From assembly GCA_023132995.1 (NCBI GenBank), contig JAGLXI010000292.1, positions 1-9,658 of the forward strand: a stretch of 9,658 bases of DNA, read 5' to 3'. This DNA is from Candidatus Zixiibacteriota bacterium (GTDB taxonomy: Bacteria; Zixibacteria; MSB-5A5; GN15; FEB-12). The translations under genes were made by a program, and so were the position numbers. Positions 5,701 to 9,658 of this stretch are shown one piece after another. Positions within the stretch are counted from its first letter, which is position 1; each line of letters starts with the position of its first letter. The notes beneath the pieces are model-generated. The model did not search any database and was not told the origin of the DNA. It saw only the letters and a list, made by a program, of their open reading frames with translations.

Positions 5701-7175
5701 GTTGGCAAGGTCCCCTCAATAAAATAGACGATTGCCGGTATGAAATCCCGGTGTCTTATCAAAGCGAAGCGATGAAGCGCCTCGGACTGCGGATGCGCGT
5801 GCCCGGCCTGATCTTTGCCGATGAGAAGTTGCTTGAGCTGGTCACCCGGGACAACTCGCCCGAGCAAGTGGTCAACGTGGCTACCCTGCCCGGAATTGTC
5901 GGCCACTCCATCGCCATGCCGGACATTCACCACGGTTACGGCTTTGCAATAGGAGGCGTGGCGGCTTTCGACGCCGACGAGGGAATTATATCCCCGGGTG
6001 GAGTGGGATACGACATCAACTGCGGGGTTCGCCTCCTGCGGTCCGACCTGATGCTTGGGGATGTCCGGCCGCGCATCGAATCGCTGGTGGACACGATTTT
6101 CAATAATGTTCCATCGGGGATTGGCTCCAAAGGCAAAGTTCGCCTGTCGCTGCAGGAAGTGGATGACGTGCTCCGCAATGGCGCTGCGTGGGCCGTGGGT
6201 CGGGGCTACGGCTGGCCTGAGGATCTGTCGGCCATGGAGGAAGGAGGCTGTATTGAGGGCGGCGATCCCGCCCTGGTCAGCGATAACGCCAAGAAGCGCG
6301 GCGCTCCGCAAGTGGGTTCACTCGGAGCGGGGAATCACTTTCTGGAAGTCCAGCGGGTGGATGAGATCTACGATCATGAGACCGCCGTTGCTTTCGGGAT
6401 CACCGAGGTTGACCAGGTGACGGTGATGATTCACACCGGCTCGCGCGGCTGCGGTCACCAGATTTGTACCGATTATCTCGACATCATGCGGCAGGCCAAC
6501 AAGAAGTACAATCTGCCCCTGGTGGACCAGGAACTGTCCTGCGCCCCGGCCGCCTCCGACGAGGCGCAGGCGTACTTCTCGGCGATGAAGTGCGGGGCCA
6601 ACTTCGCTTGGGCCAACCGGCAGATGATCGTCCACTGGATACGGGAGTCGTTTGAAGCGGTGTTCGGCAAGTCCGCCCGGGACCTGGGACTGATGCAGAT
6701 CTATGACATCGCTCACAATATCGCTAAGTTGGAGGAACACGAGGTCGAGGGTCGCCAGCGAAAGCTGTATGTCCACCGCAAGGGGGCCACGCGGGCTTTT
6801 GGCCCCGGTCACCCGGAAGTCTCACCGCAGTATCGGGCGGTCGGCCAGCCGGTGTTGATCCCCGGCGACATGGGCACCGCCAGTTACCTTCTGGTTGGCA
6901 CCGGCGCGGCTATGGAAGAGACTTTCGGATCCTCTTGCCATGGTGCGGGAAGGATGCTCTCCCGTCACGCCGCCAGGAAGCGCCTTCCCGTGGACAGGGT
7001 CATGGCTGAGCTTGAGCGGCAGAAGATTTACCTGCGGGCCAAAAATCGCAGGCTGATATCGGAAGAAGCCCCCGATGCCTATAAGGATATCGATGCCGTA
7101 GTTGACGTATCGCACAACTCCGGCATCGCCAGAAAAGTGGCCCGCCTCAGGCCGATAGGAGTGGTTAAGGGCTGA
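5697..7175 (+). CDS. rtcB: RtcB RNA-splicing ligase (3'-phosphate/5'-OH, GTP- and Mn-dependent)
   Basis: A 492-residue RtcB. It joins RNA 2',3'-cyclic phosphate or 3'-phosphate ends to 5'-OH ends using GTP and Mn2+, in tRNA splicing or repair. All key residues are visible: Asp106 and Cys109 in GGVGYDINCG, His214 in GAGNHFLE, His246 in MIHTGSRG, His340 in YDIAHNIAK, and the guanylated His415 in SSCHGAGR. The RKGATRAFGPGH and IPGDMGTASY blocks are intact. The C-terminus ends IGVVKG, typical of the family. There is no intein. I prefer ATG 5697, because AGGTGG lies 10 bases upstream. A GTG two codons earlier (5691) is the alternative and would be only four bases from that site. It follows archease, its known activator, which argues for RNA repair or splicing. 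The next gene is convergent. Confidence 0.98.
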   Translation: MSWQGPLNKIDDCRYEIPVSYQSEAMKRLGLRMRVPGLIFADEKLLELVTRDNSPEQVVNVATLPGIVGHSIAMPDIHHGYGFAIGGVAAFDADEGIISPGGVGYDINCGVRLLRSDLMLGDVRPRIESLVDTIFNNVPSGIGSKGKVRLSLQEVDDVLRNGAAWAVGRGYGWPEDLSAMEEGGCIEGGDPALVSDNAKKRGAPQVGSLGAGNHFLEVQRVDEIYDHETAVAFGITEVDQVTVMIHTGSRGCGHQICTDYLDIMRQANKKYNLPLVDQELSCAPAASDEAQAYFSAMKCGANFAWANRQMIVHWIRESFEAVFGKSARDLGLMQIYDIAHNIAKLEEHEVEGRQRKLYVHRKGATRAFGPGHPEVSPQYRAVGQPVLIPGDMGTASYLLVGTGAAMEETFGSSCHGAGRMLSRHAARKRLPVDRVMAELERQKIYLRAKNRRLISEEAPDAYKDIDAVVDVSHNSGIARKVARLRPIGVVKG

Positions 7176-7196
7176 GCGGAATAACGCCGCCTGCCG

Positions 7197-7691
7197 TCAC
7201 TCTGTGAAACTCAACTCGGCGGCTTTGATTCTGCGTTGGGCCTCCTGCCAGTCTTCAGAATCGTTACCGTGGCCGTTGCCCCGCTGCTCATAGAGAGAGT
7301 AGGCTACTCTGCCCACGAGTTGATTGTACAGGTCCTCGTCTCGCTCGCCGTTTAATTCGATGGTCGCCGCAGTGCCGTCCCCGGAGATCACGGTCAACTG
7401 CACGTCCCTGCCGTCATCGTCCTTGTTGAGCAACACTTTCGACGGCTGCTTGATCGACACCACCGGTTCGTCGATCGACTCCGCGTAGCCAAGACCCGCA
7501 AAGAGCTGGATCCCGTCGATTAACCGGCCCTTCTTTTCGAGTGCGACTCCCAACAGGGCCGCCCGCTCAGTTGCCGGGGTTCGGTCGCTACCGTCCGCCG
7601 CCACCCTTATCGTGGCCGGACGGTACTGATTGCTGGAACTGAATTTCTTCAGGAACCGTGACCAGTTGTTTCGCTTGATTTCGCTGACCAT
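7197..7691 (-). CDS. Small hypothetical protein: DUF5335-like domain plus DUF2934-like tail
   Basis: A 164-residue soluble protein without signal peptide or membrane segment. Residues 7-110 (NNWSRFLKKFSSSN, then a beta-rich region with LLGVALEKKGRLIDGIQLFAG and SIKQPSKVLL) resemble DUF5335, a small family of unknown function. Residues about 123-157 (VGRVAYSLYEQRG, followed by HGNDSEDWQEAQRRI) match the DUF2934 pattern, a short helical motif (R.AYxLYExRGxxxGxDxEDWxxAExx) of unknown function. Both assignments are from memory of the patterns. The start is ATG 7691: AAGGAGG lies five bases upstream, an excellent ribosome binding site, while ATGs further upstream lack one. It is convergent with rtcB, 21 bp apart, and has its own -10 box (7765-7770), so it is probably monocistronic. 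I cannot assign a function. Confidence 0.8.
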   Translation of the reverse strand: MVSEIKRNNWSRFLKKFSSSNQYRPATIRVAADGSDRTPATERAALLGVALEKKGRLIDGIQLFAGLGYAESIDEPVVSIKQPSKVLLNKDDDGRDVQLTVISGDGTAATIELNGERDEDLYNQLVGRVAYSLYEQRGNGHGNDSEDWQEAQRRIKAAELSFTE

Positions 7692-7764
7692 TGCAACCTC
7701 CTTGCCGTCATGCGTCATGCTCACGACGGCCCTCTGCGTCTGTGAGATTCCCAGCCCGTGCCAT

Positions 7765-7794
7765 ATTATATACTTCGGAACAGTCCCGGGTCGA
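7765..7794 (-). promoter_or_regulatory. Promoter of the DUF5335-like gene
   Basis: On the minus strand a perfect TATAAT (7770-7765) is preceded by an 18-bp spacer and TCGACC (7794-7789), a 4 of 6 match to the -35 consensus. The leader to the ATG at 7691 is about 67 bases. Just upstream, CACGA-GT-TCGTG (a short palindrome near 7822-7833) could be a binding site but is unsupported. Confidence 0.5.
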
Positions 7795-7976
7795 CTTAAT
7801 CCCCTTATCAGTCTCACAAGCACGAGTTCGTGATACGATTGCCGTGGTCAGAATATGGAAGAAGGTTGCAAAACGGCCACCGTAGCGGATATTCACGCGT
7901 GGCAGGACGGCGCGATGCGGTATCCGCTTGAAAAGGGCAGGGGAAACCCCGAATCCCCGCGCTGATTGGGCGTTTC
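7795..7976. other. Non-coding stretch with an 8-bp inverted repeat
   Basis: I see no gene between the promoter of the DUF5335-like gene and the DinB remnant. AGCGGATA (7884-7891) and TATCCGCT (7921-7928) are perfect inverted copies around a 29-bp interior. The short open frames here show no family resemblance. It may hold the lost 3' end of the DinB gene, but I could not recover its usual histidine motif in any frame. Confidence 0.4.
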
Positions 7977-8293
7977 CGCATCGCAGAGGTGATCCTTATT
8001 TATCTGATATGCCTCGGCGATCTCTGTGGCCGTTGCCGGGACGGGCGCCTTGAAGTTGAAATCACCCATGTTCAGGCCTATCTCCTGCGCCATTTCCGGG
8101 ATGGTCATAACAATGTGCCGGGCTATCCGACCAAGAGTACGGTGTGGCCCCCGGCGACTTCCTACTTCAGCGACTCGTCGGAGAGGGCGTATAGTGTCTT
8201 GGCCATCAGGGTTGAGTCTTGCCCCCAGGCTTCATCGAATTCCTTGATCGGGCGATATATCTGTGGTCTTCCTGTTATCCAGTAGAGTATTTC
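7977..8293 (-). pseudogene. Broken DinB-family gene (stop, frameshift, truncated 3' end)
   Basis: Read on the minus strand, the frame from 8293 gives PIKEFDEAWGQDSTL then MAKTLYALSDESLK, ended by TAG (8164-8162). The next codons give EVAGGH. Then the frame changes at about 8142-8146 and continues RTLGRIARHIV, MTIPEMAQEIGLNM and KAPVPATATEIAEAYQ to about KDHLCDA. Joined, this follows DinB-superfamily four-helix proteins (sex of motif: H at 'RHIV' is the first metal ligand). The defect is a net +2 (or -1), fitting duplication of CA in GGCCACACC. An in-frame TAG (8294-8296) also sits just before the homology and no start codon is evident. The C-terminal part with the HHRGQ-type ligands is missing. 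So three independent lesions mark it as a pseudogene. DinB proteins are thiol-dependent metalloenzymes of varied or unknown substrate. It lies 45 bp downstream of the aldo/keto reductase on the same strand. Confidence 0.72.
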
Positions 8294-8312
8294 CTAAGTC
8301 AGTCCACAACAG

Positions 8313-8339
8313 GGTCTGTGACGGATCAGTCATCAGACC
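8313..8339 (-). terminator. Stem-loop directly after the aldo/keto reductase gene
   Basis: On the minus strand, starting at the last base of the TAG stop, GGTCTG-A-TGAC pairs with GTCA-CAGACC around a TGATCC loop, giving a 10-bp stem with one bulged base. No T-run follows, so it is either a weak intrinsic terminator or a 3' stabilising hairpin. Confidence 0.45.
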
Positions 8340-9295
8340 TACACACTCTCCCTGGTCGGGTCATTGTTTAGAATGGCTTCAATCTCGTCAAGAACATCCT
8401 GCGCCAGTTTTACCCCGGAGGCGATCACATTTTCCTCCACCTGTTTCACGGAGGTAGCGCCGGTGATGGCGCAGCTTATCTCAGGCCGCCTCAGCACCCA
8501 GGCGAGGGCCAGTTGTGAAAGGCTCAGGTCAATCGACCCAGCCAGCTTTTCCAGTAGCGGGGCCTTGTCGATATTCTCCCCCGTGAGGTCGTCCTTGAGC
8601 CAGTCGGTTCTTTCGCCTCGGCTGCCGGCGGGAGCGCCGTCGCTATACTTGCCGGTCAGTAGACCCTGGGCCAGCGGCGACCATACCACCAGTCCCATCC
8701 CGTACCGGTTGCAGGTGGGCATAATATCGGGTTCTATGTGCCGATCGAGCATGTTGTAACGCGGCTGTTCCACTGACGGCGGATAGGCCAGCCATTTTCG
8801 AGCGTCGCCGATAGCTCGCTCGATTTGGGCAGCATCCCAGACGGAGGTCCCCCAATACAGGATTTTGCCCTGGTGGACAAGGTCGTCCATGGCGCGGACG
8901 GTCTCCTCGACCTCCGTTTCCGGGTCAAAGCGGTGGCAGAAATACATGTCCAGGTAGTCGGTTCCAATTCGCTTAAGTGATCTCTCGACCGATTCCATGA
9001 TATGCTTGCGGCTGAGTCCGCGGTCGTTCACGTTATCCGACATCGGCCAGAACAATTTGCTGGAGATGACCAGGTCGGAGCGGCGCAGGTCTTTGACGGC
9101 CGCGCCCACGATCTTCTCGGCCATGCCGCGGGAGTAGATGTCGGCGATGTCGATGAAGTTGATCCCCCGTTCCACGGCCGCAGTGATTATATCAGCCGCC
9201 CTGCTCTGGCTTACACTGCCGCCATACGTCAGCCAGGCCCCGATAGCGATTTCGGAGACCTTAAGGCCGCTCGTGCCTACCTGTCGGTAATTCAT
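8339..9295 (-). CDS. Aldo/keto reductase (Kv-beta / YghZ-like)
   Basis: A 318-residue cytosolic NADPH-dependent oxidoreductase of the AKR superfamily with the (alpha/beta)8 barrel. The catalytic tetrad is complete: Asp49 and Tyr54 in FIDIADIYSRG, Lys80 in VISSKLFW, and His121 in YFCHRFDPET. SVEQPRYNMLDR (174-185) and WSPLAQGLLTGKY (205-217) are characteristic of the potassium-channel beta-subunit/YghZ branch. The C-terminal SCAITGATSVKQVEEN holds the cofactor phosphate-binding segment. The start is ATG 9295 with AAAGGG about four bases upstream; the frame is open to 9361 but those 22 residues have no family counterpart and would overlap the promoter. The substrate is unknown; relatives reduce reactive aldehydes such as methylglyoxal. 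It is divergent from ubiE and has its own promoter and a 3' hairpin. Confidence 0.95.
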   Translation of the reverse strand: MNYRQVGTSGLKVSEIAIGAWLTYGGSVSQSRAADIITAAVERGINFIDIADIYSRGMAEKIVGAAVKDLRRSDLVISSKLFWPMSDNVNDRGLSRKHIMESVERSLKRIGTDYLDMYFCHRFDPETEVEETVRAMDDLVHQGKILYWGTSVWDAAQIERAIGDARKWLAYPPSVEQPRYNMLDRHIEPDIMPTCNRYGMGLVVWSPLAQGLLTGKYSDGAPAGSRGERTDWLKDDLTGENIDKAPLLEKLAGSIDLSLSQLALAWVLRRPEISCAITGATSVKQVEENVIASGVKLAQDVLDEIEAILNNDPTRESV

Positions 9296-9332
9296 AATAC
9301 CCTTTCTTCTTCCATCTACCCGGCAGTGGAAC

Positions 9333-9361
9333 ATAGTACCCAATAACGCGCGTGTTGGCAA
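9333..9361 (-). promoter_or_regulatory. Sigma70-type promoter of the aldo/keto reductase gene
   Basis: On the minus strand TTGCCA (9361-9356), a 17-bp spacer and TACTAT (9338-9333): 5 of 6 and 4-5 of 6 consensus matches with ideal spacing. The leader is about 31 bases and carries the AAAGGG ribosome binding site. This also argues against the upstream ATG at 9361 being used. Confidence 0.65.
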
Positions 9362-9421
9362 CTCTGTTCATACCGCCTCGTACAGCCTTGATCGAGTGGA
9401 AACCCTGCTCGATTCCGATAC

Positions 9422-9449
9422 TTGAATTCGACCGCGAAAGAAGTATATT
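9422..9449 (+). promoter_or_regulatory. Sigma70-type promoter for ubiE/menG
   Basis: TTGAAT (9422-9427), a 16-bp spacer and TATATT (9444-9449) on the plus strand, with 4 of 6 and 5 of 6 consensus matches. The predicted start near 9456 leaves a leader of roughly 55 bases before the GTG at 9512. Together with the reductase promoter it makes a divergent regulatory region. Confidence 0.5.
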
Positions 9450-9511
9450 CCTTAAGCTCCACAGGGAGTTCGGCCCCGCTAAGTGTGGCCGGGAAAGCAC
9501 GAGAAACTTGT

Positions 9512-9658
9512 GTGCCACAGGTGAAAGAAAAACCGCCCCCGCCCGACTCTGACCGGTCGGCGACCCAGACCCCGCCCGCCCGCCATTCCCGGCGTGAGGT
9601 GTGGAGGATGTTCGACCGTATCTCCCGTCGGTACGATCTGCTGAACCGGCTTCTCTCC
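9512..9658 (+). CDS. ubiE: UbiE/MenG (demethyl)menaquinone/ubiquinone methyltransferase, N-terminal part
   Basis: The first 49 codons of a C-methyltransferase of quinone biosynthesis; the rest lies beyond the right edge. The diagnostic start of the family, VWRMFDRISRRYDLLNRLLS (codons 30-49), is present. It is the segment just before the SAM-binding domain. The ahead-lying ~29 residues are proline-rich and charged (KEKPPPPDSDRS) and not part of the conserved domain. Start choice is open: GTG 9512 and GTG 9521 are both in frame, and a GTG at 9485 further upstream is also possible; none has a strong ribosome binding site. ATG 9608 lies inside the conserved motif and is too late. Whether the substrate is menaquinone or ubiquinone cannot be told from this fragment. 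Confidence 0.88.
   Translation, partial: MPQVKEKPPPPDSDRSATQTPPARHSRREVWRMFDRISRRYDLLNRLLS

Noticed and set aside
5544..6311. Long minus-strand frame opposite archease/rtcB (255 codons)
   Set aside because: It is antisense to conserved coding sequence; long antisense frames are expected in GC-rich genes.
7176..7196. Bidirectional terminator between rtcB and the convergent DUF5335-like gene
   Set aside because: Only a 4-bp GCGG/CCGC stem and no T-run on either strand.
9352..9552. 66-codon plus-strand frame between the reductase and ubiE
   Set aside because: It overlaps both promoters and the ubiE start in another frame and resembles no family.
1..9658. CRISPR array, tRNA or rRNA gene, riboswitch
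   Set aside because: No regularly spaced repeats, no cloverleaf-like or rRNA sequence and no recognisable riboswitch core were seen on reading both strands.

Overview
This is a chromosomal segment of a GC-rich, probably uncultured bacterium. Dense housekeeping genes alternate with a recently disturbed stretch. The ileS–DksA-like–lspA cluster, the bacterial archease–RtcB pair and a ubiE/menG methyltransferase are all bacterial. The KMSKH-type IleRS without an obvious C-terminal zinc domain and the general gene set would fit a deep-branching lineage such as the FCB group/Zixibacteria or a delta-proteobacterium-like organism. That placement is low-confidence inference, because no rRNA is present.

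Layout, left to right. (1) Positions 1-2691, + strand: an operon of the C-terminal half of isoleucyl-tRNA synthetase, a small DksA/TraR-type C4 zinc-finger protein, and lipoprotein signal peptidase II. The signal peptidase appears to start at a CTG codon inside the end of the zinc-finger gene. (2) About 2700-5110: an accessory block. It holds an AT-rich solitary AAA+ ATPase of the Orc1/Cdc6-like 'GERGVGKT' type with its own promoter, an alkyltransferase-like protein (ATL; Trp replaces the acceptor Cys) preceded by an inverted repeat in its promoter region, and a decayed IS256/Mutator transposase fragment. (3) 5207-7175, + strand: archease followed by RtcB RNA ligase, an RNA repair/tRNA-splicing-type pair with a short leader-like ORF overlapping the rtcB start. 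(4) 7197-7691, - strand: a small protein that looks like a DUF5335 domain joined to a DUF2934-like tail. (5) About 7977-8293, - strand: a previously unannotatable stretch that reads as a broken DinB-family gene (stop codon, frameshift, lost 3' end). (6) 8339-9295, - strand: a Kv-beta/YghZ-like aldo/keto reductase with a clear promoter and a 3' hairpin. (7) 9512 to the right edge, + strand: the first 49 codons of ubiE/menG, divergent from the reductase.

Functional links: ileS, the DksA-like gene and lspA are probably co-transcribed. Archease activates RtcB. ATL is a sensor of O6-alkylguanine lesions that feeds nucleotide excision repair. The DinB remnant lies 45 bp downstream of the reductase on the same strand. 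I found no convincing multi-gene undescribed system. The least understood items are the AT-rich AAA+ ATPase, the DUF5335/DUF2934 protein and the putative ATL operator.
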